NCBI GenBank assembly: GCA_023418475.1 | Contig: JAEZZO010000086.1 | Location: forward strand, 1-43,411 | Origin: Bacillota bacterium | Lineage (GTDB): Bacteria; Bacillota; Clostridia; Lachnospirales; Lachnospiraceae | Length of the DNA: 43,411 nucleotides | Direction: 5' to 3' | Part shown: positions 25,817 to 35,686 of the stretch, one piece after another | How the letters are laid out: the number at the start of each line of letters is the position of its first letter | Numbering within the stretch: position 1 is the stretch's first letter | Notes under the pieces: generated by a model | Told to the model about the DNA's origin: nothing | What the model saw: the letters and a program-made list of their open reading frames with translations, nothing else | Database searches by the model: none | Translations under genes and position numbers: made by a program

Positions 25817-26527
25817 CTATAATAGAACATAATCCTCCAGCATCTTATTAATCTGCTCCGGCTGGCAAAACATCATTAGATCACACATTGACAGGCCTGC
25901 TTCGAATTCGGATCTTCTCTGTGAATATTCCGGGAGCCTAAGCTTTAGAAACTTAATCGCAATACCTTCCCGCTCATATTTACTTCGGTCGAAGAATTCC
26001 AGACCTCCTTCCGGATTCCAGTACTCCTCCACAGCACCGATTGCCTTACATATATTTAGAGCCCATTCATCCGGTGCACCGGCCGGTTCAATGGCAATCT
26101 CCATTTCCGAGAAAATGTGTATTTTTATATCGATACCAAGATATTGACATACTGTTATAAGAATCTGTTCATTCAGCTTCACAAGGCTGTCAGTATCAAT
26201 GTCGAGTGCTTTTCTTAATACCTCCATAGCTTGCGGGTAATAGGGGGCTCGTTTCTTATAATGCTCTAATTGACTGAAAATCGTTTCCCGCCAGTCTGTA
26301 CTGTTCCTGATACGGATATCCTGAATGAGTGTTTCGCGGCTGTGCTTTTCCAGAGGCACTGCAATATACTGCCAACCATGGTCCGGCTTTAGTATTCTGT
26401 TTCTTTCAATCCATCCATGCCTGATATATTGCACGGTATCAAATAATATAAATTGATCTGTGTGCTTAACCAGACTGAAATAACCCGGATAGGGAAGAAA
26501 ATATGGCTGCATAATTGCGAGCTTCAT
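25817..26527 (-). CDS. WbqC-like family protein
   Basis: The 236-residue product starts with MKLAIMQPYFLPYPGYFSL and continues with FILFDTVQYIRHGWIERNRI, the hallmark of the WbqC family (it reads MQPYFFPYIGYF-type). WbqC proteins occur in polysaccharide loci, often next to genes for 4-amino-4,6-dideoxy sugars; their reaction is not well established, and a role in decorating the amino group (for example with an amino acid) has been suggested. The neighbours here (GNAT, VioA-like transferase) fit that. Length is normal. The RBS is AAGGAAAG. It lies 35 bases downstream of the FrhB-type gene. Confidence 0.82.
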   Translation of the reverse strand: MKLAIMQPYFLPYPGYFSLVKHTDQFILFDTVQYIRHGWIERNRILKPDHGWQYIAVPLEKHSRETLIQDIRIRNSTDWRETIFSQLEHYKKRAPYYPQAMEVLRKALDIDTDSLVKLNEQILITVCQYLGIDIKIHIFSEMEIAIEPAGAPDEWALNICKAIGAVEEYWNPEGGLEFFDRSKYEREGIAIKFLKLRLPEYSQRRSEFEAGLSMCDLMMFCQPEQINKMLEDYVLL

Positions 26528-26562
26528 TGCTTTCCTTCTTTCCGCATAAGAAATAAGATTTA

Positions 26563-27702
26563 TTACGGTTTATTTTTGCCGTTATAAAACTTTGTTTGAT
26601 CCAAACCGTACTTCGTATGAATTTCGTCCAGGGACAGCTTTGACGCAAGGTCTCGAAGTAGCCCATCCCGGTACTCCGGTACAGGCAGCCTGTTAAATCT
26701 TTGTGATAACTTTAACTCTGCAGGATCATTTTCTTCCACAATAAAATGTTCGGATATCTTATCCCAAATCTCCTGACCTGCCCTTGTATAGATCGAAACG
26801 ATACTGACGCCTTCGTCATGACTGTAATACTTTGTTCCCCAAAAATCTCCCAGCCTGATATCCGAATAGACTCTGTTATGACGAAATTCGCAGCTATAGC
26901 AGCTTTCCTTCATACAGGAATTTTTCAAATAAAAGGAGTAAAACAGGTCATTATAAACATCCTTCTGATATTCATTCCCCTCATTATCATAGGCTTTCAT
27001 GCTAAATTTGTGCCAACCTGTTCTTTTCGATCTAAAGTTACAGCATACAAGCTTATTAAGTCCATAGTTCGTCTGCAGATACTCCCTGTATTTCCTCCAT
27101 AGATAAACGCTTGGAACACCGCGGCAGAATAAATCCACCAGAATAAAATTTTCCTCTAAACCAAACTGCATAAGCAGCTTTCTGATTCCATAAATCTGAC
27201 AGGGCAAACCGATGATCAGCGTTTTATGATTTTTATTCATTTGAAGCAATGCATTACCAGTATCACTTTGAACATATTTTGATGTCTTCATCCGCTCCAG
27301 ATCTTCTTGTGAAGCAGCTAAGATAAACTGTGCATAGTCTTGTTCCGGATCCATTACTACTCCAAAGACATCATAACCCTGTTCATAGCAATAGTTTGAT
27401 AACGCACCGGCCACACCCCCGGAGGAAGCTGCTGCCAGTTCCTTTCCATCCCGGTGGATTGCTGCATAAGCCTTGCAGTCCTCCAGTAGTTTTCCGTCCT
27501 CTTCTCTGCCGATATTCAGATACTGATAACAGACCTGCTTACATTTACCGCATCCAATACAGCTTTGTTCATCCAGATCCGGTTTAAAAAATCCCTCTTC
27601 ATCCAAACGCATTTTAATACATTTCATAGGACAGGAAGCGGAACAAGCGCCACAACCGCAGCAAGGATGAAGCACATTCTCTCGATCACCTATATTATTC
27701 AT
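26563..27702 (-). CDS. Ferredoxin / F420 hydrogenase beta-subunit-like protein (FrhB/FdhB family)
   Basis: The ~379-residue product starts with two [4Fe-4S] motifs: CCGCGACSASCPMKC and CIGCGKCKQVC. An FrhB/FdhB-type domain follows, with LPCQIYGIRKLL and CEFRHNRVYSDIRLGDFWG. FrhB proteins carry flavin and Fe-S clusters and oxidise or reduce F420 in archaea, but F420 is not expected in Clostridia. Homologues are common in surface-polysaccharide loci of anaerobes next to pyruvyltransferase genes, as here; their redox substrate is unknown. ATG at 27702 is the better start (AAAGGAG ~11 bases upstream); an in-frame GTG at 27714 overlaps the RBS. Confidence 0.85.
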   Translation of the reverse strand: MNNIGDRENVLHPCCGCGACSASCPMKCIKMRLDEEGFFKPDLDEQSCIGCGKCKQVCYQYLNIGREEDGKLLEDCKAYAAIHRDGKELAAASSGGVAGALSNYCYEQGYDVFGVVMDPEQDYAQFILAASQEDLERMKTSKYVQSDTGNALLQMNKNHKTLIIGLPCQIYGIRKLLMQFGLEENFILVDLFCRGVPSVYLWRKYREYLQTNYGLNKLVCCNFRSKRTGWHKFSMKAYDNEGNEYQKDVYNDLFYSFYLKNSCMKESCYSCEFRHNRVYSDIRLGDFWGTKYYSHDEGVSIVSIYTRAGQEIWDKISEHFIVEENDPAELKLSQRFNRLPVPEYRDGLLRDLASKLSLDEIHTKYGLDQTKFYNGKNKP

Positions 27703-27779
27703 GAATCCCCACACTCCTTTCCCATAAAACCAGTATATGCAGTAAGAATAAATTCGGGACTGTATACACTGGAACGCTC

Positions 27780-29090
27780 CTATTGCTGCATTAATTCTTT
27801 CAAAGCCTCAAAGCCTTCCCTGGCCTTTTTCTGAACCTCCGGTATCCTTTTGTGCAAGTGTGCACGAATTTGAACTCTATTGGCAAAACATAAATCAATC
27901 TTCTCTATTAATTCCTCCGCTTTTGCTGCCGAAACATATTCTTCCAGACCTACTATCTTTGAGAAACCAATTATTTTTGTACTTTTTGACCCCTGTGCAT
28001 GCATAATGAATACAGTTGGTACAAATTGAGAAATTGATCCGACAGACGCATGCATTCTTCCTGTCACAAACAGATCAAATTGCCCGATGATTGCCTTGGT
28101 CTGCGCAGGGGTATAGGCATTATCAATACAGAGAACGTCATTTTGGTCTTTCACAAGACCACGCTGCTGCACAACCCTTTGTAATTGCTTTACAATCGGA
28201 TAATCTCTGCCTGGCTTCAAGCAGATCTCCGGTGTCAGATCAAAACCATTACTGTGAGACATTAAAACTACTCTGGCACCTAATTTGTTCACCATATGCT
28301 CCACTGTAAGAGCGTACTCCGTATATTCCTCATCCTGTCTTGGCCACTTATCATAGGGAGCTTCTGTCATATTAAAGCCACAGACAACCATACCAATCGT
28401 AGGTTTGTCAACTCCGGTTATTTTCTCTTTTGCAAAGATGCTCTGCATCTTTACGTCACTTGCTGGTTCAAATAAGAAAGAAGGACAGGGATACTCTTTT
28501 ATATTCTCTGTATTAAAGTGCATTGTCTGAAGCATTCGTGTCGTCTCGGATTCACGTATGGTAGCAAGGTTATAGTTTTCAAAGGTAATCTTTGCCAGCA
28601 TATTTGTTCTTTCTTCCTGAAACGGTCCTACCGTACCTGCAAACAGAACAGTCTTCTTCTGCATTAACTGAGCCGTACGAATTTTTAATAAATTAACCAG
28701 CATTCTGTCTTTCCCTACCGGATTAGCCTTATCTCCCCACATCTCACCACTCACATCTATAATCAAATCACTATCTGTGACCTGCATAAGATAGGGTGTT
28801 TCCTCTATAAGCTGACCGGTTTGACCATAAATCTGAGCAATTGCATATTCTTTCAGTGCAAGATCGACATCATATTCCGACCAGGCATAATAAGAAGAAA
28901 GCGGCAGGCACCGAATGCCTTCGCTTTTGCAAAAATGTTCTGTCATCTGAAAGGTAGTCACAATCTCTGCTTCCGGAAATACCCTGTGTAATTCACGAAA
29001 GAATGGCTCAATAATATAATAATTACCAATATTGCCATTTTCCAGTCTCCCAAGATGCAGTGTACATAAACCAGTTACTAAAATTTTCAT
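27780..29090 (-). CDS. Polysaccharide pyruvyltransferase family protein (CsaB-like)
   Basis: The 436-residue product belongs to the polysaccharide pyruvyltransferase (CsaB/WcaK/EpsO) family, which adds a pyruvate ketal from phosphoenolpyruvate to sugar hydroxyls. Visible marks are the NGNIGNYYIIEPFF start region, LIIDVSGEMWGDK, AGTVGPF, and the C-terminal VTGRMHASVGSISQFVPTVF with the conserved Gly-Arg-Met-His. ATG at 29090 overlaps the flippase stop (ATGA), so translation is coupled; the frame is open 62 codons further up but inside the flippase gene. The FrhB-type protein follows 77 bases downstream. The pyruvylated sugar is unknown; some family members transfer other groups. Confidence 0.87.
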   Translation of the reverse strand: MKILVTGLCTLHLGRLENGNIGNYYIIEPFFRELHRVFPEAEIVTTFQMTEHFCKSEGIRCLPLSSYYAWSEYDVDLALKEYAIAQIYGQTGQLIEETPYLMQVTDSDLIIDVSGEMWGDKANPVGKDRMLVNLLKIRTAQLMQKKTVLFAGTVGPFQEERTNMLAKITFENYNLATIRESETTRMLQTMHFNTENIKEYPCPSFLFEPASDVKMQSIFAKEKITGVDKPTIGMVVCGFNMTEAPYDKWPRQDEEYTEYALTVEHMVNKLGARVVLMSHSNGFDLTPEICLKPGRDYPIVKQLQRVVQQRGLVKDQNDVLCIDNAYTPAQTKAIIGQFDLFVTGRMHASVGSISQFVPTVFIMHAQGSKSTKIIGFSKIVGLEEYVSAAKAEELIEKIDLCFANRVQIRAHLHKRIPEVQKKAREGFEALKELMQQ

Positions 29091-30583
29091 TTGAAACCTC
29101 CATCTTCCGCTTTTGCGGTATTCAATATCTTTTTTAAGGCAGAATGAAGCAGGGCATACATTGTATTGAATTCCTCTATCTTTGTGATTTTGCAGATGGC
29201 AATATAGAATACAATACCGGTTACAAGTTGTACCGCTAACTTGATAACAAGGCCATAGGGAATCAGTATGCCGCATGCGGCTACAGCAACTCCCATCAAA
29301 ATGGAATTGATGAAAACCGGCAGGATGTCTTTAATCTGTTCCAATGCAGAATAAGAAAGTAACTGTACGGAAAAATAGGAATTAATAAAGTATGCAATAA
29401 AGGATACAATTACAGTTGCCCAGAGCAGTCCCATAATACCCAGCTTAAAAAACAGCACAATCAGAATGGAAGAAACCGCAATTACCTTTTTTACAATCTC
29501 CAGACTTAAGAATAAATCTGATCTTCCTTTGACTTGTAACACATCCAGGTTCAAAGCATGCAGCGGATATAAAATACCTGCAATACAAAGCAGCTGAAAG
29601 ATTGGAATTGACGGAGCCCATTTGTTGCCGTATAAAAAACGGATCAAGGGATCGGCAACCGCTGCCAGGCCAATCATTACAGGAAAGGTTAGAAACACCG
29701 TGTTCTTAATAATCTTTTGATATCCTGATTTAAGCCTTTGCTTTTCGTTCTGAATACTGCTTAGGACTGGATAACTTACTTTTTGTACGGAGGTTGTGAT
29801 TGATTGAGATGCCATATCTCTTAGCTTCTGAGCATTTGTATAATATCCCAGCTCCTCCGCTGAGAAGATTTTTCCAATAATGAGATAATATAAGTTGCGA
29901 TAAAAGGTATCAATCAAACTGGATACCAATAATTTCCATCCAAATCCAAATAGTTTTCGAAAGGATGACATTCGAAAGACCATGGACGGAATCCAGCGAT
30001 TTGATAAACATAACAATAAGGATTGTAAAAATTGCATTACTATAGTTCTAATTACAAGAGACCATACCCCAAAACCCATAAATGCCAGTATTATGGCCAT
30101 GACACCGGATAATATAGAGGATATTACGCTGATTCTGGTCTGCGTTTTAAAATCAATTTTACGTATTAGAATTGTTCTCTGTGTTATTCCAAAGGAATTA
30201 ATAATCAGAATTAAAGCCAGTACTCTAAGAATGAGCACTAACTGAGGCTCTTTGAAATAACTGCTGATCGCGTGAGCGGAAAAGAATAAAATGAAATACA
30301 AGATTATGGCCATAAATAAATTGAAATAAAATATTGTTGATAAATCCTCTTGTTTCACTTCCTTTTCCCTGACTAAAGCACTGCTTATCCCACTGTCAAT
30401 GAAGGTCTGGGAAATAGCAATAAATACCGTTATCATACCGATAACTCCAAAATCCTCCGGTAATAACAGCCTTGCTAAAAAAATCTGTATAATGAATTGT
30501 ATTCCCTGATTGGCAATTATCTCAAAGAAGCTCCAAAACAGACCTATTATTGTTTTATTTCTCAATGAATTTTCTTCTCGCAT
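29087..30583 (-). CDS. Wzx-like flippase (MOP superfamily)
   Basis: The 498-residue, 12-14-helix protein is a lipid-linked oligosaccharide exporter of the MOP/WzxC-TuaB type, with the N-terminal WSFFEIIANQGIQFIIQIFL helix, LARLLLPEDFGVIGM and TFIDSGISSALV. It should flip undecaprenyl-diphosphate-linked repeat units across the membrane for Wzy to polymerise. It sits between a glycosyltransferase and the pyruvyltransferase with a 4-base ATGA overlap to the latter. Confidence 0.92.
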   Translation of the reverse strand: MREENSLRNKTIIGLFWSFFEIIANQGIQFIIQIFLARLLLPEDFGVIGMITVFIAISQTFIDSGISSALVREKEVKQEDLSTIFYFNLFMAIILYFILFFSAHAISSYFKEPQLVLILRVLALILIINSFGITQRTILIRKIDFKTQTRISVISSILSGVMAIILAFMGFGVWSLVIRTIVMQFLQSLLLCLSNRWIPSMVFRMSSFRKLFGFGWKLLVSSLIDTFYRNLYYLIIGKIFSAEELGYYTNAQKLRDMASQSITTSVQKVSYPVLSSIQNEKQRLKSGYQKIIKNTVFLTFPVMIGLAAVADPLIRFLYGNKWAPSIPIFQLLCIAGILYPLHALNLDVLQVKGRSDLFLSLEIVKKVIAVSSILIVLFFKLGIMGLLWATVIVSFIAYFINSYFSVQLLSYSALEQIKDILPVFINSILMGVAVAACGILIPYGLVIKLAVQLVTGIVFYIAICKITKIEEFNTMYALLHSALKKILNTAKAEDGGFK

Positions 30584-30616
30584 CCGCTTTCACCTGACCT
30601 GTTGCGATATCGCAAA

Positions 30617-31588
30617 TTAATTGTTCCTGCCAAATTTTGCTCTCATTTTTCGTATACCAGATAATATTCCCGGACAAAACCTGTCAAGGAAATAATGAAT
30701 ATGTTGCCTGAGAGTCAGTTCTCTATAATACTTTCGATAATTACTGTTTTTAATACTCTTATATCGTTTATCATCTAATAGAATAAAGAAATGTAATTTT
30801 TCTATGATTATTTTAATTTCGTCCGTATAGATACCTTCCGTATAGATATCAAATTGCAGATACATTAATATGATTTGCTTTCTAAATTTTTGTATATTTT
30901 CAGTAACATCACCTGTTCTCATGGAAGAAGACCAGGAAATCTCTACTCCGGTTCTATATGCGGACAGATATTGATCAAAATAATAGGCATATCCTTGATG
31001 CGTTAAGAATAAATGCAAAGGGACATCTCCTACCGGTGCATTATTATAGAAATCAGGCGTATTTTTAACAAACTTTGCAGGAAACAGAATCGATGCAGTC
31101 GGATAATTTGACGGCTGCAGTATTACCATTTCAGTATCACATAATATATTATGCGTATATGGTCTTAATGCGTGAATAGATTTTTGATTCCTTGTGACTA
31201 CTTTGGCAGCATGAAAGCACAGAGAACAGGATGGATGATTTTGCATATAATTCACCTGCAGCTGCAGTTTATTCTTATCAATCCAATAATCGTCCCCTTC
31301 ACATAAGGCGATATATTTTCCTCTTGCAAGTGGGAACAGATACTTGCCGAATATCTTTATTTTTTGACTATATTGATTTTCGCTCTGATAAATTGCTTTT
31401 ATTATATTTGGATATTTGTTCTCATAACTTCTGATAATATCAGGAGTACTATCGGTAGATGCATCGTCATGAATTAAGATCTCATATGGAAAGTCCGTTT
31501 TCTGCATCAAAAAACTGTCAATTGCATCTGTGATATATTTTTCATGATTATACGTAATACAGCATATACTTACCATAATCTCGCTCAT
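30617..31588 (-). CDS. Glycosyltransferase family 2
   Basis: The 323-residue GT-A enzyme has VSICCITYNHEKYITDAI at the N-terminus, LIHDDASTD (nucleotide contact) and ALCEGDDYWIDKNKLQLQ (the DXD-like EGDD). A basic, helical C-terminus may dock on the membrane. ATG at 31588 has GGGAG at 9 bases; two upstream in-frame ATGs (31597, 31618) sit on or before the RBS. It transfers one of the sugars of the repeat unit; donor and linkage cannot be deduced. Confidence 0.87.
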   Translation of the reverse strand: MSEIMVSICCITYNHEKYITDAIDSFLMQKTDFPYEILIHDDASTDSTPDIIRSYENKYPNIIKAIYQSENQYSQKIKIFGKYLFPLARGKYIALCEGDDYWIDKNKLQLQVNYMQNHPSCSLCFHAAKVVTRNQKSIHALRPYTHNILCDTEMVILQPSNYPTASILFPAKFVKNTPDFYNNAPVGDVPLHLFLTHQGYAYYFDQYLSAYRTGVEISWSSSMRTGDVTENIQKFRKQIILMYLQFDIYTEGIYTDEIKIIIEKLHFFILLDDKRYKSIKNSNYRKYYRELTLRQHIHYFLDRFCPGILSGIRKMRAKFGRNN

Positions 31589-31745
31589 GTTCTCCATCTC
31601 CCAAAGGTTCCATAACAAGGGTACTAGATTGTTATAGAAAATCGCATAGCATGATGCGGCTGTTTATAATTCCATATATATTCATAGAAAATAATTCGGT
31701 TCCTCGTTGTTGCTTGGCTGCAAAATTTGACGAAAGGTTAAACTA

Positions 31746-32969
31746 CTATTGCTTATCACTCTCCTCCATCTGCCGGTAGATTGCCAGATAATCATTGGTC
31801 ATTCTTTCCTTTGAATAACAGGCTTCCGCTTCTGCTGCCAGGGAAGGAAACAGGGTGCTTTTCTTATCACACCATTCCAGAACGGTTTCCAAAAGAGCCT
31901 GCATATCTGCATAGGTAACGAATTTGCTGTATTCGGGTAATGCTATTTGTTCGGGAGCTCCTGCCTGAAAACCGACGACCGGAGTTCCACAGGAAAGTGA
32001 TTCAGCACAAACCATGGAATAAGTTTCCCTCCGGCTGGTTAATATCGTAAGATCAGCCATTGAGTAATATACAGCAAGTTCCTCCGGCTTACTGATACGA
32101 CCAATATCAATTATATTGGAGGGTAGCTTGAGCCTCTGATCTGTGTTTCCGATTACCAGAAGAATTATGTTTTTACCTTTTAAACGGTCTGCTAATTCCC
32201 GAATATATTTTCCACCTTTCATGTCACTAGTAAAATCAGGAGTCACATGCAGGAGAATTCTTTCATTCGTAAGAGACAACCTTTCCTTTAGCTGTGAAAA
32301 GCAGCACGGTTTAAATATTGCCGTATCAATACCATTCAGAACTGTTTTATGTACTTTACCGGACAATATAACAGACTGCTTCGCCCGTTCCATCAGCCAG
32401 GGGGAAACGGAAACTATAACAAGATTATCATAATCCTGGAATGCCTTTTTCATTTTCAGCCACGCGGTATGCGTTCTGTCAAAAATCCAGGAATAGGTTG
32501 CCGCGTGAAGCTGTGGACAGTCCCTGCAACCGTCTGAAGCGGCCCATTTATTGCAGGTAATGGAATGTCCACAGCTTCCGGTATACATAAATTCGGCATG
32601 AAGTGTAAGAACCGTTTGAATTTTATTTTTCTTTAGAAACTTCAATAATCTGTATATATTAACAAAGAAGCCGTTAATGCAGTGAAGATGTACAATATCG
32701 GGCTTTTCCTTCTTAATGATATGTAAAAGTTTATTTGTAGAAAGAAAAGCACCATTATACTGTAATCCTGTTATTCTTGATTTAAAGGCATTAATTTTTG
32801 CTGTTACTTCATAGGAGGTTTTATAGACACCGGGTGATTTCTCCCTCTGTCCGCGACCGTAACATACTACACAAGCATATCCGCTTCCGGATAATACACT
32901 GACAATATCACGAACAATCTTTCCGGTACTGCCTTGTTTGTAAACACAGTTGATCTGCAATATTTTCAT
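31746..32969 (-). CDS. Glycosyltransferase family 4
   Basis: The 407-residue GT-B enzyme has MKILQINCVYKQGSTGKIVR at the N-terminal Rossmann fold, a cysteine-rich insert (GSCGHSITCNKWAASDGC then CPQL) that may bind a metal, and the C-terminal donor-site ETYSMVCAESLSCGTPVVG with the E-Xaa7-E signature. GT4 enzymes are retaining. The RBS is a GGGAGAG-type tract just upstream of the ATG. It belongs to the capsule transcript. Confidence 0.9.
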   Translation of the reverse strand: MKILQINCVYKQGSTGKIVRDIVSVLSGSGYACVVCYGRGQREKSPGVYKTSYEVTAKINAFKSRITGLQYNGAFLSTNKLLHIIKKEKPDIVHLHCINGFFVNIYRLLKFLKKNKIQTVLTLHAEFMYTGSCGHSITCNKWAASDGCRDCPQLHAATYSWIFDRTHTAWLKMKKAFQDYDNLVIVSVSPWLMERAKQSVILSGKVHKTVLNGIDTAIFKPCCFSQLKERLSLTNERILLHVTPDFTSDMKGGKYIRELADRLKGKNIILLVIGNTDQRLKLPSNIIDIGRISKPEELAVYYSMADLTILTSRRETYSMVCAESLSCGTPVVGFQAGAPEQIALPEYSKFVTYADMQALLETVLEWCDKKSTLFPSLAAEAEACYSKERMTNDYLAIYRQMEESDKQ

Positions 32970-33040
32970 GAGTTTTCTCTCCCGCTAATACACTGCATAT
33001 TTACTTAATAACCGCTTCCCCCTTATTTCATTCTCTATTT

Positions 33041-34324
33041 CTATGTCACATGCTCCATAATGATAGTTTTAAACTTTTGCGAAATCATATGGCTGTCGTG
33101 GTTTAAGTGGGCAAGCTTTACTGCACTGATGGAATAATATTCTCTTAAACTTTCATCGGATAGGATTTCTCTTAATTTATCGGTTAGTTGGATCTCATTT
33201 TCCGCAACGCAGGCTGCTTCATTTTCTTTCAGATACTTTGTTGAGGCAATTACAGCTGGGGCATATACAAAAATACATCTGCCAGATGCCAGGTAATCTG
33301 CAATTTTAGTCGAAAAAGCATGCTTTAAATCTTCTTTGATAAATTCAGAATGGTATTCAGTCTGTAGCAGTAGATCACTGTTGTTTATTACCTGCTTCGT
33401 CTGTTCATAACTCATAAAGCCATGATAGCTTATTCCCGGATTGGATAGGAAAACCCTTTTTGCTTCTTGTTCCGGTTCCGGAGCATAGATGTCTAAAACA
33501 TATCGGCTGTCGATGCATAAAAGTGCTTTCCCGAATTCATCCAAAGCTCTCCACCGATCGACACCTGTATTCCCGATATAGGATATCACGGGGATCTCCC
33601 GGTGATATAACTCAACATTAGCGGTCATATTACTAGCTGTATAAATCACACAACCAGGCGTGTTAAAATATTTCTGATAGCTTAGTTGCAGCATTTCGCA
33701 CGAATAGATACAAAAAGCAGCTTTTTTCATCATTTTTTGAAAAACATGACTTAGAATTTGTTTATTTAAGCGCTTTAGCAAGGAGATGCCCTTTATCCGC
33801 TTTAAATAGTAATCCTCGCTTTGATACACAAAAAGAGGCAGATTACCAAATTCTCTGCAAAGTATGCAGGCCATGTTACAGAGAAATGCTGTATTACCTG
33901 CTTGCAGCAATATACAGTCCGGTTTAAAATCTCTGATCCAGGATAATAATGTGTTCGTTTTCCAGTTGCCGAACTTCCATATAAATTCACGGATCAGGCA
34001 GGATAATGCCCCTTTTTTAAATTTGGCCTTATGAGCATTCCAGGAATCTTCAAGCGATGTGTCAAAGTTTTTTGGATTATCAACAAAGATCTTTTTTCCG
34101 CAAGGTCTATGAGTGAAAAAATGAAGCAGCATCTCATAATCCGTAATACGGAAATAGTGATTACAAACTGTTGTCCCCGGTTCGCCGGGATAAATAAAAA
34201 GCTGTGCGACACAAGCACGCTCCCATCCTCTTAGCAATCCGGAAAGCGTACGACCATTGGAATTTGTCTCGGATAAGCAATTATTACTGATAACTAATAT
34301 ATGAGGATCCTTCTTAATATCCAT
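33041..34324 (-). CDS. Glycosyltransferase, GT4-like
   Basis: The ~427-residue product has a GT-B layout: a divergent N-terminal domain (HILVISNNCLSETNSNGRT) and a C-terminal domain with ISYIGNTGVDRWRALDEFGK, YHGFMSYEQTKQVINNSDLL, then KIADYLASGRCIFVYAP. The expected E-Xaa7-E is degenerate. ATG at 34324 has GGGGAG at 6 bases; 10 upstream codons begin with TTG and are rejected. It is a probable repeat-unit glycosyltransferase of unknown specificity. Confidence 0.8.
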   Translation of the reverse strand: MDIKKDPHILVISNNCLSETNSNGRTLSGLLRGWERACVAQLFIYPGEPGTTVCNHYFRITDYEMLLHFFTHRPCGKKIFVDNPKNFDTSLEDSWNAHKAKFKKGALSCLIREFIWKFGNWKTNTLLSWIRDFKPDCILLQAGNTAFLCNMACILCREFGNLPLFVYQSEDYYLKRIKGISLLKRLNKQILSHVFQKMMKKAAFCIYSCEMLQLSYQKYFNTPGCVIYTASNMTANVELYHREIPVISYIGNTGVDRWRALDEFGKALLCIDSRYVLDIYAPEPEQEAKRVFLSNPGISYHGFMSYEQTKQVINNSDLLLQTEYHSEFIKEDLKHAFSTKIADYLASGRCIFVYAPAVIASTKYLKENEAACVAENEIQLTDKLREILSDESLREYYSISAVKLAHLNHDSHMISQKFKTIIMEHVT

Positions 34325-34406
34325 CCGTAACTCCCCTTGTAGGTACAATACCAATAAATTGATAGGAAAAGCTTATATCATTCAGAAAGTGACATTTCGT
34401 TAATTA

Positions 34407-35654
34407 CTATGTGTTATTATTAACACCATTTAAGCCGATAGATGTAACATGGTTTTTATAATATTTCGGAATAATTATTGTAAACATAGTCAGGGTATAG
34501 GAATCTAATTGTGAGGTAAATATTATTGAAGTAGCGGTCGTCATAAATAATAAGGATAATACAATAAGACCCAAAAACAAGCTTCCGCTGAATTTATCAA
34601 ATTTCCTGCAGTCCCAGGCAGTATTGATAGATGATACAATGATTACCGTATAAAAAATAAACATCATGATGCCTCCGTTTACCAGAACGGTAAGGTATGA
34701 ATTATGCAAGCTTGTATTTTGAAGAGCATGATAAAGCTCCATACTGAAATCTGTATATCCTATTCCATAAAACAGATGGAGTGGATCAAGGTTACTGATG
34801 AGATTTGCTCCATATGTCAACAGGCTCAGTCTTCTCGCATCTGTATTACTCTTCATAATTACTTCAAATACATAGGTACGAATGGGCGGACATACTACAA
34901 TAAACAAGATAACGAACCCTATAACAAGTATATATTTAGGAAATGCTTTTCTATTATAAAAAAATACTAATATTAAAAGGCAGACGAATAACGATAAGAT
35001 ACTTGTTCTGGAGAAAGTGGATATTAAATTAATCGCCAGAAACAGGATACAGAAATAGTATTTTATGACAGACTTCCTGTTCTCTTTCTTCTTGATACAG
35101 AAAATACACATTATAATACCAAATATCAAATATAAAGCAAATTCATGATTGCTTTTTAAGATAGATCTTGTTTCATGACTATATGCACCCGTGATTTTCA
35201 ATATCTGGGAAAATCGTGACCAGCCAAAGGTTACATTATAAACAGCAAGAATAAAAGAGCATGCGATAAAGGAATCATACAGATTTAATAGCTGCTTCAG
35301 TGTTAGTTGTTCATGATCCAGCATTATCATATAGATAAAGTAGCTGACACTTGTGAACAGGATGGTAACAATTACAGATAAACTTAGTGACCCTTCATTA
35401 ACGAGAACCGTTATCATCTGATTCACTAAAAAAAATAATAGCAATATTAAACTGGATATTCGATATTTAATGCTTCCCTTAGTCACACTTAGCGCATATA
35501 ACAGGGGAATTGCCATCAGACAGCATTTCACGATAACATCAAGGAAACTCCGATTTGTTACCGGTCTGAATATCTGCCAGGATATCAGTAATATCCAATA
35601 TAACAGCATAACAATATGAATTTTTGTTTTATGATAATATTCTGATTTTTCCAT
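34407..35654 (-). CDS. O-antigen/capsule polymerase-like membrane protein (Wzy)
   Basis: The 415-residue protein has about 11 membrane segments and a large extracytoplasmic loop containing FYGIGYTDFSMEL and LHNSYLTVLVNGGIM, the Wzy_C/ligase-type pattern with His-Asn-Ser-Tyr. NLISTFSRTSILSL is another typical segment. With a Wzx flippase and BY-kinase in the same locus, a Wzy polymerase role is the best reading, though a WaaL-like ligase cannot be excluded by sequence. The RBS GAGGG is 9 bases from ATG. A hairpin lies 33 bases upstream. It is among the most A+T-rich genes here. Confidence 0.85.
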   Translation of the reverse strand: MEKSEYYHKTKIHIVMLLYWILLISWQIFRPVTNRSFLDVIVKCCLMAIPLLYALSVTKGSIKYRISSLILLLFFLVNQMITVLVNEGSLSLSVIVTILFTSVSYFIYMIMLDHEQLTLKQLLNLYDSFIACSFILAVYNVTFGWSRFSQILKITGAYSHETRSILKSNHEFALYLIFGIIMCIFCIKKKENRKSVIKYYFCILFLAINLISTFSRTSILSLFVCLLILVFFYNRKAFPKYILVIGFVILFIVVCPPIRTYVFEVIMKSNTDARRLSLLTYGANLISNLDPLHLFYGIGYTDFSMELYHALQNTSLHNSYLTVLVNGGIMMFIFYTVIIVSSINTAWDCRKFDKFSGSLFLGLIVLSLLFMTTATSIIFTSQLDSYTLTMFTIIIPKYYKNHVTSIGLNGVNNNT

Positions 35655-35686
35655 ATGTGCAGTCCCTCATTTCAAATTTTTCTCTA

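Noticed and set aside
29091..29276. N-terminal extension of the pyruvyltransferase gene
   Set aside because: It lies inside the flippase coding sequence; the ATGA overlap at 29087-29090 marks the real start.
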